Part shown: in pieces, positions 35,569-46,483 of the stretch
How the letters are laid out: every line of letters starts with the position of its first letter
How positions within the stretch are numbered: the first letter of the stretch is position 1
NCBI GenBank assembly: GCA_024704765.1
Contig: JAKMXF010000337.1
Coordinates: 62,001-126,000, forward strand
Direction of reading: 5' to 3'
DNA from: Oopsacas minuta
Taxonomy: Eukaryota; Porifera; Hexactinellida; Lyssacinosida; Leucopsacidae
Length of the DNA: 64,000 nt
The notes under the pieces: model-generated
Database searches by the model: none
What the model saw: only the letters and a program-made list of their open reading frames with translations
Told to the model about the DNA's origin: nothing
Made by a program: the position numbers and the translations under genes

Positions 35569-36146
35569 TAGAATCCGACACCCCCTATTTTTCGAATGTA
35601 GTCAACAATCGCTATATGCACCGTTGAAGAACTCGTTAAGAGAAGTTGATAGAGCTTTCGAACTCAAAATCGGATAAAAACTGACGAAGTTACGAAAATC
35701 TCCTAAATAAGCCAAATTCTATGGAGAAATTGTATTAGCCACTATACTGAAATAATGCTGATGAATTCTATACAGCTACCATAGGAGTGCATATATAATC
35801 AATCTTGCGGTTATCAACGCTTGCGTCAGTTGATTGATTCTTTTATGAATTTATTAGTTTGCGTAATTTGTAGTTATTAGTATTAAGAACGGTCAATTTA
35901 AACCTGGTGTGGCCTGGTTCCCAAAGGGGCGAAAACCTGGTCACACCGTATATCTCGAAAACTATAATTCGCATCGCTTAGCTTTAAAAAGGACAACGAT
36001 AGTTCTTGGCCTTATCTAGCCAAAAGACATCACTTGGACCACATCCAGCTATCCTAACAATAGGTGTTATGCACTATTAATGTTGCCAAATAATCATCAA
36101 GTACATTTCAAAGATATCTTGACTAGGATTCATTTGTTGCTTGGAA
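35569..36146 (+). repeat. Merlin left TIR (~575 bp)
   Basis: It matches 38820-39391 in reverse complement with scattered substitutions and small indels. For example, the phrase GGTGTGGCCTGGTTCCCAAA appears in the left copy and inverted in the right. Confidence 0.88.
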
Positions 36147-37081
36147 AAACACATCTTGAACTAAGATGAATGATAAAGATATTTCAGTCTCGCCAAATTT
36201 ACCCTGTTGGTGATACATATTAGTTGTTTAGTATATCTGTACGTGCGGCTTCTTTAGAGATTAGTTACTAGCCTCACAGTCCCCATTACAGCTATACAGT
36301 AAGTTTCTGGATACAAAGTGGCGTACATGCTACCATGGGCGTATTCCCAGGGGGACGGAGGAGGAAGTGTCCCCCACTTTTGAATAATTTGTGATGAAGT
36401 ACGGATTTTGCGATCATTTTCATACTAAATCACAAGATTTTACAATTCGCTCCATAATTTATGGATCTATGCCCTTGTTTGCCAGCGCCATCCCTCGGCC
36501 ATGTTCCAAATTAACATATTTTGCTCATAATTTACATATTCTTTGCTAAAGTTCGTGTGGTTATAATGTAGTTTGTTCAAATTGGGCTCTAGCACTGATT
36601 CCCAATATATTTTCAGATTGGCTAAAGGAAATCCATAGGAAATACGTGCATTGTTAAGCCCACAATACACGATGCAACTTGATTGATTGCAACAGTTTTA
36701 TGCAACAAAATTGCATCGTGTATGGTGGGCTTTAGGTTATATTATACCTGTGTATGATTTGACTGATATTCCCAACAATTCAATGATCATAGTATATGAA
36801 TTGAATATATGTACTACTCGTCGTATAGTTAATCGTTGATAGTAACTTGATACCACTATGATTTTCTATCACTAATGAAAATCTATAATTCCTTTGAACA
36901 AATTATACTCAAATTACACTGTGTAATAAAATGTTGACCACAAACAACCACATAATCTAAGCTTTAATTGTGTTGCTTAAGTAAAAAGCACTCCAAAAAT
37001 GTGAATGGGTTGTAATGTATGTCAGTATATAAAGACCATTCGTACATTATTTTGTAATATACTACTATCATTCAAACCACA

Positions 37082-38002
37082 ATGGACCACACAATATTAC
37101 TCGAACCCTTGATTATTCTTGACATTTCAGCAAGTTTTTTACTGTCTGATCTCTTTCAGTTGTCTTCTTCTCTGGAAAATACTATAGATTGGCTTAAGCA
37201 TTATGGCTTGTTACCACGAGGAGTCCAGTGCAGATGCGGCTCAATAATGTATGTAGGTACATTTACCGATTCTAAGGACAATAAGAAATGGAGATGTAGA
37301 GCTTGTAAGACAACCTGTTCACTTCGTTATGAGTCTTTCTTCAGGGGTTCAAAACTATCTCTCCCTCACTAAGGCAGTTCTTGTATTTTTGGAGTGAAGA
37401 TATACAGTCACACGCATTTCTTGAGAAACAAATGCAATGGCCTCCGAATACTGTTGTGGACTGGAAGAATTTTATGAGAGATGTTTGTATTGAGGATCTA
37501 ATAATAAATCAGGAGCCAATAGGCGGGCCCGGTACAGTGGTGGAGATTGATGAATCGAAATTTGGGAGACGAAAATATAACCGTGGTAGAATACCACTGG
37601 TCAATGGGTTTTCCGTTTATATGAGCAAAGTACTGATAACGTACTGATGACTCCAGTTCCCGATCGCTCAGATGCAACCCTACTTCCCATCATTCAGCGA
37701 TATGTATTACTGGAACTACCATCCAGTTAGACGAATGGGCTGCTTATAATGTTGTCCCAGCTGGCTACGATCATCACACTGTGAACCATTCTGAGAATTT
37801 TGTGGATCCAATTGACGATACCCATACACAAAGGATAGAAAACGCTTGGAGTGTGGTCAAGAAAAGGCAAAGAAGAGGCCAAACAACAAATCCTGAATTG
37901 CTAGAATCCGACCTTATCGAGTCTTGTTGGAGAAGAAAGAATAAAGGAAACATCCTAAACAGCATCGCCAAGTGCATTAGAGAATTATATCCTGTTGTGT
38001 AA
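37082..38002 (+). pseudogene. Merlin/ISXO2-like transposase (frameshifted)
   Basis: ATG 37082 begins the protein. Residues about 55-90 form a zinc ribbon (CRCGSIMYVG … WRCRACKTTC). The frame shifts at about 37,372 into FWSEDIQSHAFLEKQ and the first catalytic Asp in VEIDESKFGRRKYNRGR. It shifts again near 37,640-37,780. TIQLDEWAAYN carries the second Asp, and the final frame has TQRIENAWSVVKK with the Glu, ending at 38002. All three catalytic acids are still readable, but the gene has at least two frame breaks, so this copy is probably inactive. Confidence 0.85.
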
Positions 38003-38819
38003 TTTAGTTGTTGATATATATAGTATTACTTTGTTAAGAATAGTTACATTATACACTCTTACATCACATAGTTGCTAAATGTTAGCATAAGATATTCTAA
38101 GGGATATTGAAACTAGTAAAATGCGTCCATATTGCCTCGAATAACTGCCCCTAGGACATAGGGTGGCTTGAAATAAATACTTACCCCAGCTAACATTAGA
38201 AGTTATGTAGTGTTGTTAACAGAATACTTGATGTTTATTGTTAACGACATACTATTATTAGCTGTGAATAGTAACAATTGCAACTTCCGTTGGACAATAA
38301 CAGCTATTGCCGGGGGTTTCTATTCCTGTCGTATTGATGTCGTGATCCCTGTGTAAGCGCAGGAAGTATTTCAGATCATACATATTTACAAATAATGTTT
38401 ACACAAACGAGCTGAAGCACTAGTTCAACGAAGAGATTACTATTTGCAGACAGTTAACATGCTAACGGAACGAAACAATAATACACAAAAAGTCCCACTG
38501 CAACAATTCAACTTGTGCTTTTAACTGATATTAGCCCAGACCCAGGAGCAACCATGACATTATCTAATCCAGTTCCTATATCGCTAGCGTATAGACTCAA
38601 AGGTCCCTAAAACAGCAAACGCGTTTGCACCTGGATAACAACATGAATACTAAGTTGGACTGGTCATTTGCAGCAAGAAAATGGGTGAATAAACGTATTA
38701 ATTATGAAGCTTGTGGCATGCCTCCTTTTGTTGCTTCTAGGGTTTCTGAAGCCAGTGCGATAAAATGACAAGCAAGGGAGCCAGTTCTACTTAGGTTAAA
38801 TATATAAATTTGGGATATT

Positions 38820-39391
38820 TCTAAGTAACATATGAATCCTAGTTAAGATATCTTTGAAATGTACTTGATGATTATTTGGCAACATTAATAGTGCATAACA
38901 CCTATTGTTAGGATAGCTGGATGTGGTCCAAGTGATGTCTTTGGCTAGATAAGGCCAAGAACTATCGTTGTCCTGCTAAGCGATGCGAATTATAGTTTTC
39001 GAGATATACGGTGTGACCAGGTTTTCGCCCCTTTGGGAACCAGGCCACACCAGGTTTAAATTAACCGTTCTTAATACTAATAACTACAAATTACGCAAAC
39101 TAATAAATTCATAAAAGAATCAATCAACTGACGCAAGCGTTGATAACCGCAAGATTGATTATATGTGTATTCCCATGGTAGTTTGTATAGAATTCATCAG
39201 CATTATTTCAGTATAGTAGCTAATACAATTTTCTCCATAGAATTTGGCTTATTTAGGAGATTTTTCGTAACTTCGTCAGTTTCCATCCGATCTTTGAGTT
39301 CGAAAGCTCTATCAGCTTCTCTCAACGAGTTCTTCAACGGTGCATATAGCGATTTCACTACATTATAAAAGTAGGGGTGTCGGATTCTATA
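38820..39391 (-). repeat. Merlin right TIR
   Basis: This is the inverted partner of 35569-36146. Its outer end GGATTCTATAG abuts the GTTC target duplication of Ginger-B (39392-39395). Confidence 0.88.
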
Positions 39392-39395
39392 GTTC

Positions 39396-39536
39396 TGTTG
39401 CATAGATTAGTGAGGCACGTAGAATATTGAGGCGCTGTATACATAGACCATGGATGAATATCTACTGTAGAATATTGAGGCACGGTAACAGAAGGAGAAA
39501 CTATATACAGAATATGTAGTTATCATTATGCGGTTT
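39396..39536 (+). repeat. Ginger-B left TIR (141 bp)
   Basis: The inverted partner is 43608-43748. A single substitution was seen by eye (GGCGCTG against GGCACTG). The TIR holds two copies of TAGAATATTGAGGC about 60 bp apart. Confidence 0.95.
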
Positions 39537-39922
39537 TCTTTTATTAATAGTATTTACGTATTTCAATCATGACTTGAAAATATACTTGTTTTTGACAACA
39601 CATACGTGTACAGTGAAACCTCATTAATTAGTATTCCAAGCACGGTCAATACGAATCTCCTGGTTAAGCAAGCAAGTAATTTTCCCAAATTTGGTCTTTC
39701 AATACTTTCCAACTGATTTCACAATGGTTAATACAAACTTCGGATAAGATAAAGGAATTTTGATGGTTTCTGACGTTCACATTAGTGAAGGTTATACTGG
39801 AATGGACAAAATTTAACTTGTTATTACACGGTTAGAATACAATCTTGCAATTTATGATATTACTCTACTAACACACAAAAACACCTGATACTTGCACAAA
39901 ATAATGACTAATTGTATTTTCT

Positions 39923-40606
39923 TCATTCTTGTATATTTGTTGATTCTTCTGAAGTTTCGCCATAAGTAGGTGTGGAACTCTCAATCATAGAAGTGACCGG
40001 TTCATAATGATTACAATAATTACAAATATAAAGTGCGGTTGTTGGTTTCTTAGAGCCTCTGAGCAAGCTCCAGCGAACTTCCCGAGTTAAGTTGCCTTGA
40101 TTTCTATAGCAGTTGTTTGCAACATACACATCGACGTCAAGAATATTAGACAATGCTATTATTTCCACATCGCTACCCCAAGTTCCTTCTTGAGACACAA
40201 GATGTTCATTCATGAAGTATTTACAAGGATTTGTTAATTTCTGTTTAAAATACCAACCAATTCTAGTTACTCCCTCACTGGCGATAAAGTGTGCAATCGT
40301 AGAGCGAATTTCTAAGTGACTTGTCTGGTCACCAGTTAATATTTTAGAAATACACCGGAAAAGACAGTTCCCATCACCGACTATTCTTTCAGTTTCCCAT
40401 GGTGTATATTTACTGAGTGACAGTCCGGCTAGGTTTTGTGGTTGCTTGATGGTGGATATAAACACCAGTCCCAGAAACTTGCATTTATCACGAAGCCATT
40501 CTTCATTGACCACAGATATGATTGGACTTGAATCAGATAAAGGGATATAGGTAGAGATGTTTTCTGGGAATGTTTGCCACAACATCAAATTTAAGTACTC
40601 CATTGC
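39923..40606 (-). other. OTU protease exon of Ginger-B
   Basis: The last exon carries the whole OTU domain: DGNCLFR (Asp77, Cys80), GTWGSDVEIIALSNILDV typical of the middle of OTU domains, and the catalytic His in CNHYEP. OTU proteases cleave ubiquitin chains. In a transposon the protein might spare the integrase from degradation or alter chromatin, but its role in Ginger elements is not established. It is in frame with the integrase by splicing, so it would be made as a fusion. Confidence 0.85.
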
Positions 40607-43506
40607 CTAAACAGATTATCATTATAATTATCACAATATGGATGTATATACTCTATGCTAAATGCAAATTTGGATCAACTTACTAGAAAGAACACTACTT
40701 TGTGTGCGTATTTGGCAGCTTGGGTGTTTGTAAAATGAGGATATAACTCTGTCGTCCAATCGAGTAAAGTGTCAGCAATGTCTCTCTTCTATAATTCAAA
40801 AAAATCATTAATTTGATTCCGCTCTATTGGGAGTAATATACATATTTTCATGATTAAAAGTATTCAAAAAATACAAATAGTATTGGGATCGCTGTATTGG
40901 ATAAGACAATCATTTGTATATTTCTTCACTAAACATGTATCAAACTTCTCTTGTTGCTGAATACTGATGAATTCATATACAGAAAAGAACTACAATGTGT
41001 ATATGTCATTGTTACATCATTTATTATGCGTATTTCACTAACAATAGATTTGAGCAAACACTATGACTTCGTGTAATCATACAAATACCAAGAAATCAAA
41101 CTTACTATTTCGTATTCTTTGCAATCGAGTAGGAATTCAAACAGGAGAGTATTGCAGGTATAGGTGTGGAATACATTGAGATTTTTATGAAGTTCCTCAT
41201 GCAGTGGTGTCATGTAGGTGTGTCGCTCAATATTTTGTTTCAAAACTATCTAAAGTTAGATTAGAAATGGGTAAAATATATACAAACACAAGTCCGGGAG
41301 GCAATACAAGTGGTAGAACAAATGCCTGGCCGCATCTGCCAGGCCAGATTAAACTCTTGATTTTTTTCATATTTCATATTAAACCTATTCGGAATTCTTT
41401 GATTATTTAGTGAGGATCTCTGAATACAAATGTACAAACCTTGAAATCATTGATGTGATGAAGTATTCTTTCTCTAGAAAATCCATAAAGTTTTCGTTGC
41501 AACGTCTAAAGTATATAAGTAATTGTGATAATTTCATGATTTATACAATAAACTCGTATACCTTGGAAGGGATGTGATTAATTTCCATTTGGTTAGCTTG
41601 TCTGAGGGATTTTGGTTTTCGTTCTGTATACAAACGAACGAGGTCAATTGGTATGTTTTTGTTTCTCTTAGCTCCTGAAATATTTTCACAAATAGTAATG
41701 TGACTCTCAGTAACTTTACAGACTGTATGAGGCACAAAAGATTTTGGTTTATTTTTCGTGTTTGGCAGCCGTTTTAATTTGCTCATGTTTGTGTAAATAA
41801 TCCTATCACCTATCTTTAGTGAAGACCTAAATTTAATGGGTTAGATATAGCACTAATATCAAGAAATTATAGGAAAGCTCACCCCTTGGTATTGACTTTT
41901 TTATCATATTGCAGTTTTTGTCTGAGTTGTTCAGAATGGATATCCTCTGCAGCTGATTTGAATCGCGTGTCTCGAGTCTCATAGATACAGCATAATTCTT
42001 CTCCTGGCTCAGAACATGGCGGGGAAAATTCATCTTGATCGTCTATATAGTCATTTTCTGACTGCTGCGATAGAATTTCTCTAAATATAGCGTCTTCATG
42101 TTCAAAGTCTTCTATAGGATCAATAACCAGGTTTGGATATGTAGACAACAGATCCACATGTTTTGACTCCCGTCCCCACACTACATTAAAACGAGTTTGT
42201 CCATGTGACTTCTTCTTTGCAGAATTCATAGTGAGACATGCGAGCTTGAGTAATTGGGACCAGTGATTGCCTGTCTGGACTTCCATCTTTGTTAACTTCC
42301 TAAGATCAATGAGTAATAGTTATTCAATATCTTTATTACACTGAGTGACTTGCAGATCTAATCTGCAGAATTATAACTTACGTTTTCAAGATTTTATTGT
42401 GTGCCTCTACCAAACCGTTAGCCATAGGATGATAAGCTCTAGTACTACGATTGTCAATGTGTAGTTTGCAATGGAATTCCTGAAACATCTAAAGAAAATA
42501 TATTAATTAGTTAAGCAATTTCAGATATATTAAGTTCTAATATCACTTACACTGCTTGTAAACTCCGGGCCTTTGTCATGTTGAATAATATCCGGTAATC
42601 CCATTGTAGCATAGATATCTTGAAGATTTTGAATAACTTCTTCAGAAGTTTTCCTCTTAAGGGGTCTTACAACTACAAACTTGCTTAAGTAGCAAACTGT
42701 GACAAGAATATGCTTAAATCCTTCGGAACTCACAGGGAGGTCACAAATCAAGTCCATGCCTAAGTGTTTCCATGTTCTAGAAGGAGGTTGAATGGGTTGA
42801 AGTTTCTTGGTTGATTTAGGAATAGTTGCTGTCATTTGGCATATCTTACAAGAAGCCACCTAGTATATTAAATATTCAATGAATATCAAATTATGTACTC
42901 TGAATTTAAGAAAAAGGATTTTAGGGTAGCCTACAAGTTTCTCAAACTCTCAATAATAACAAAATATTCATAATAATAATAATAATATTCCTTCAATTTC
43001 GGAATTATTGAGAATGAACTGTATTCAAGCAAGTTACTTACATAATCAATGATATGTGTATATAAGCCTTTCCATGTATATTGTTGCTGTATTGAATCAA
43101 CAGTGGCATTGATTCCAGGGTGGCCAACTTGATCATGATGTTTTTTGATTATATCATCCCTTTCCGTTTCTAACGGGACTTCCAAATCAATTGTTGAACC
43201 ATTGATGTCCACTTTCTAAATAATTGTTCATATGATATTGCATCAATAACATAAATATTTATATATAGTAGTGTTCGCCTATTTGCAAGCAAATTTTCAG
43301 CAAGGTGCCACTTGCCATTTGGCGAACACAACTGTAGATTATAAATAATATTGAAGTTTTACCTTGTAAAGTGTGTTATCTTCACCGAGAAAATATCGTG
43401 AAACTTTTCTTCTAAAATTCCATCTTTTTGCAGAGGAAACTCCGTCAGGTTCAGGATATGTTCCAACTTTTAAAAACTTTACAATTTCCTCATAAAATAC
43501 TTCCAT
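39923..43506 (-). CDS. Ginger-B transposase: integrase plus OTU protease, 10 exons
   Basis: Predicted exons (minus strand): 43506-43363, 43215-43042, 42859-42551, 42488-42382, 42299-41883, 41826-41562, 41505-41440, 41249-41106, 40788-40684, 40606-39923. Every junction is GT-AG, most with GTAAGT donors, and the phases agree throughout. The joined frame is about 804 codons without a stop. Domains: N-terminal segment like that of Ginger-A (KRWNFRRKVSRYF); HHCC finger (HHDQVGH … ASCKICQ) split by intron 2; DDE core with Asp in GMDLICDL, Asp in QHDKGPEF and Glu in NGLVEAHN. D and E are exactly 35 residues apart across intron 3. A GPY/F-like part follows, then unidentified helices in exons 7-9, and in exon 10 an OTU domain (GDGNCLFRC with catalytic Cys80, CNHYEPV with His199, counted from the exon's Met). 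Confidence 0.9.
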
Positions 43507-43607
43507 CTTTATTGTTACTTGAAAATTATTTACAATTTATATGCGAATTCGAGAAAACTATCTTGGTCACAAATGTGTCAAGTCATTATTACGTCAATGC
43601 TACAAAT

Positions 43608-43748
43608 AAACCGCATAATGATAACTACATATTCTGTATATAGTTTCTCCTTCTGTTACCGTGCCTCAATATTCTACAGTAGATATTCATCCATGGTCTA
43701 TGTATACAGTGCCTCAATATTCTACGTGCCTCACTAATCTATGCAACA
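43608..43748 (-). repeat. Ginger-B right TIR
   Basis: This is the inverted copy of 39396-39536. It ends …ATCTATGCAACA before the GTTC duplication. Confidence 0.95.
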
Positions 43749-44340
43749 GTTCTACGACTAACATATTGTTCAATACATATCATTTCACTAAATACTAAGG
43801 AAAACAAATTTGAAATGAAATACTGAACTATACAAACATTACAAAGTCAATTACAAATTAACATACACGGAATTGTGAAACTACAGTATAGAATCTATTG
43901 TCACTCAATATTTATTAACAGAACATAGCAACTAAGATATTGTTAAATCGACAGAAGTACAATCAATTTCAAATCAAATAAAGTAATGTGCCAGGTGTAT
44001 TATACAAACATTTCAAAGTCAATTTCAAATTTCCATACACAGAATTGTGAAAATATACTATGCAAAGTGTTGTCACCAGATTTTTTAAGTCAGAACAGTA
44101 CTTTTGGAATATTGTTCTATACCCAACATTTCACTTTATTTGTCATCATAATAAATTGCAAGTTAACAACTGAACTATACAAACAATTCACAGTCAATTT
44201 CGAATATCAATATACAGAATTCTGAAAGTACACTGCACATATATTCACTCAATCTCCAATGTCAAAACATAATAATGTTCATATCATTCCATATACCTTA
44301 TTTCACTCAATTTCTGAACGAAACAAATTTGAAGTGAACT
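43749..44340 (+). repeat. degenerate ~170-bp satellite, right block
   Basis: This resumes the satellite broken at 35,569. Landmarks ACTGAACTATAC, TATTATACAAAC and ACTGAACTATAC lie at about 43822, 43998 and 44169, each followed by CAAAGTCAATT or CACAGTCAATT text. Confidence 0.72.
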
Positions 44341-44525
44341 AATATGTTGTATTCAGTGTCTATTCCTAACAGTATGCATAGTGAGATCCATATTTGTAGA
44401 TATGTGTGATTGCCGAGATTATGTATTAACTCTCATAAGTTATATCTTACAATTGGTAGCGGATTACTCATTATTCTGATTTGTAGTATGAGTATATTCC
44501 TACGCTATTAACAATCACTGAAGAA
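44341..44525 (+). repeat. duplicated 5' flank of the caspase copies
   Basis: TTGTATTCAGTG … AACAGTATGCATAGTGAGAT … TTATTCTGATTTGTAGTA is repeated at 46376-46483 before the second caspase copy. The duplication therefore included upstream sequence and probably the promoter. Confidence 0.75.
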
Positions 44526-45709
44526 TGGCCACAAAAGTATCAGAAGATATTGTGGGAAAAGCTATAACAGATGACGAAGTGATGTATGGCAGATGTCAGA
44601 GTAAGTTATCTATGTGTCTATATCTTCGAGCGCTGAGGTGATGACATAATACTAGTGGTTCATAACCTATTTCAATCATAAACTCCTTTGCCAATTTTTA
44701 TACATTCTGTAGATCCCTGTCGTTTTAGAGTTTAGGCACCTAGATTCAAAATTTACTCGATTTCTCAAATTGTAGAATGTGTACCCTCATAAATACTCGT
44801 TTAATGTCAATTGGAACTATTGATTTGACATTATCCCCGCGGAGATATGGACTTTGCAAGTCGTTCAATCGCCTAACTTGAATTTGTAGTACAGCCGACA
44901 CTTGCTAATTGGAACAACTCATTGTATTGTATCCATTTAGATAACAACGATCTAAACTACACATAGGGGCAAGGAGAAGGAATGATTATCGTAAATGAGA
45001 AAGTCAAAATCTATGCCATAGGCCGGCCGCAGAAAAGGACCTTGAGTATTTGAAAGAAATTTACGCGAAATATAACATCATATGCGGTGATAACGTATAC
45101 TACGATCTAGAAGGAAGTTCTTTCTACGAAAAATTAGTAAATCTATCTGACAATGTTCCTGAAATCAGCTCTGTAATTTTCGTGTCTATCTCTTCACACG
45201 GTGGTGAAAGTGGCAACGTGTTGGGGTCGGATGGTTACGGTATGACAGTCTCAACTATGGTGGAGCTATTCCAATCTAACGAGAACTTACTTGGCATTCT
45301 AAAAGTATTTACTATGCAAGCGTGTAAGGGGGGTAAAACGGAGATGAAATTTTGTGGAGCAGACAGTGCAGACCCAAGGGAAAAGGGCACGGATCTGGCC
45401 ACGAAGGCAGGTGGTACCCTGATCGCGTACTCCACCTCAGAAGGATTCGTGTCTTGGAGGGATCCTGGAAGCGGATCATGGTTCTTAAAAATACTACATG
45501 ATGGCGTCATGGAGCCGAGATATCGGAATTTGCATTTAGTTGAAATTCTAACAGTTTGTGCAAATTTAATTATCCAAGAATGCGAAGAAAATGAGTCAGG
45601 AACCTCTTTTAAAGAAACACTTTCGTATCTCTCAACTTTGACACGATTCCTGCGTTTACACCAAGGAGAAAAAGGGACAAAAAGGTGCTTGAATAAAAAC
45701 GTGAATTAA
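44526..45709 (+). CDS. caspase-like cysteine protease, copy 1
   Basis: Exon 1 (44526 to about 44600) starts MATKVSEDIVGKAITDD and ends at a GTAAGT donor. The next exon probably starts near 44973 with GMIIVNEKVK, the beginning of the caspase fold. A one-base shift near 45,010 then leads into the main ORF (RPAAEKDLEYLKEIY …), open to the stop at 45709. From Leu45050: catalytic His50 in ISSHGGESG, Cys92 in MQACKGGKTE, and p10 text IAYSTSEGFVSWRDP with GSGSWF. These are the defining caspase motifs (family C14). The first exons have no clear CARD or death-effector domain. The frameshift may be a real lesion, a sequence error or a mis-set splice site. Role inferred: apoptosis or related proteolysis. 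Confidence 0.8.
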
Positions 45710-46375
45710 TAATTGAAGCATGCGAATATGTACATAGAATAATGCAAATTAGGCGGTAAATGCGGGATAAATATAATTTAAGCGGGGAATGATAATTTCG
45801 ACGAAAAGACTTTATTGACCCGCAAAGAGGTGTTAAAATAAGGAATGATTATGATAAATAATTACTTCGTTTACTGTACCATTTACGCATTCCAAATATG
45901 ACAACTTATTGTTATGTTACTATAGTTAATAATATTCTTATATCTCTTAGTGTGAAGTAAAGTCTGAAGTATATCCTATAGTGACTCAATAGTATGTATT
46001 GTTGTCATAGCTAGTACTAACAAATATATTGAGTGTAAATTTAGTAATAACAATAAACAAACTTGTGTATACAATAACTTCAGATAAGGTGTTATGCTTC
46101 TGTGGGGATAATTTTTGACAGGGAGGTTAAATACACAAACTTCAGTGTCAAATTAAACAAGTAAGCCCTCCATAATACGATTCTACCCGAAATTACATTT
46201 GTCCATTTGGGTCACGGAACGCTTACGACGGGTGTTAGCTTCCAAACTGTCCTCTTAGTGCATTTAAAATAATTTCTAACGAATTATTCAGGATTAAGCT
46301 GTAAGAATATTTGTATGTGTAGAGTAATTAGTTACTTTTGGGCGCAGATTGTAAATTATATTTCTGAACAGGTTG
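45710..46375. other. spacer between the two caspase copies
   Basis: AT-rich, with no gene seen. It may include the 3' untranslated region of copy 1. Confidence 0.5.
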
Positions 46376-46483
46376 TATTCAGTGCCAATTAGTAACAGTA
46401 TGCATAGTGAGATTCATATTGGTAGATTACTTATTATTCTGATTTGTAGTAAGAATATATTCCTAGTTTATTAGCACTGAAGA
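46376..46483 (+). repeat. duplicated 5' flank, second copy
   Basis: It parallels 44341-44525 with an internal deletion. The shared text runs up to the ATG of the caspase first exon. Confidence 0.72.

Larger units (their letters stand above)
35569..39391 (+). mobile_element. Merlin (IS1016/ISXO2-like) element with very long TIRs
   Basis: The ends are inverted copies starting near CTATAGAATCCGACACCCC and running inward about 575 bp (35569-36146 against 38820-39391). A plus-strand gene with zinc ribbon and IS1595/ISXO2-type DDE motifs lies between them. Both outer flanks are satellite once Ginger-B is removed. I could not read a clean 8-9 bp target duplication, so the outer few bases are uncertain. 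The length is about 3.8 kb. Confidence 0.8.
39396..43748 (-). mobile_element. Ginger-B: intact integrase DNA transposon with OTU protease
   Basis: The element begins TGTTGCATAGATTAGTGAGG and ends with its inverted copy …CTATGCAACA. The 4-bp duplication GTTC lies at 39392-39395 and 43749-43752. TIRs of about 141 bp differ at about one position. The single minus-strand gene inside can be spliced into one open frame. Element length is 4,353 bp. It inserted into the junction between the Merlin right end and the satellite, so it is younger than the Merlin. Complete ends, a clean target duplication and an undamaged gene suggest it may still be active or was recently so. Confidence 0.93.

Noticed and set aside
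37082-38002. bacterial IS1595-type insertion sequence from contamination
   Set aside because: The AT-rich context, long TIRs, satellite flanks and spliced neighbours show a eukaryotic Merlin element.
39611-39690. pogo-like tip CAGTGAAACCTCATTAATTAG inside Ginger-B
   Set aside because: It has TA before it and the right look, but no partner tip was found. It may be chance or the 3' region of the Ginger-B gene.
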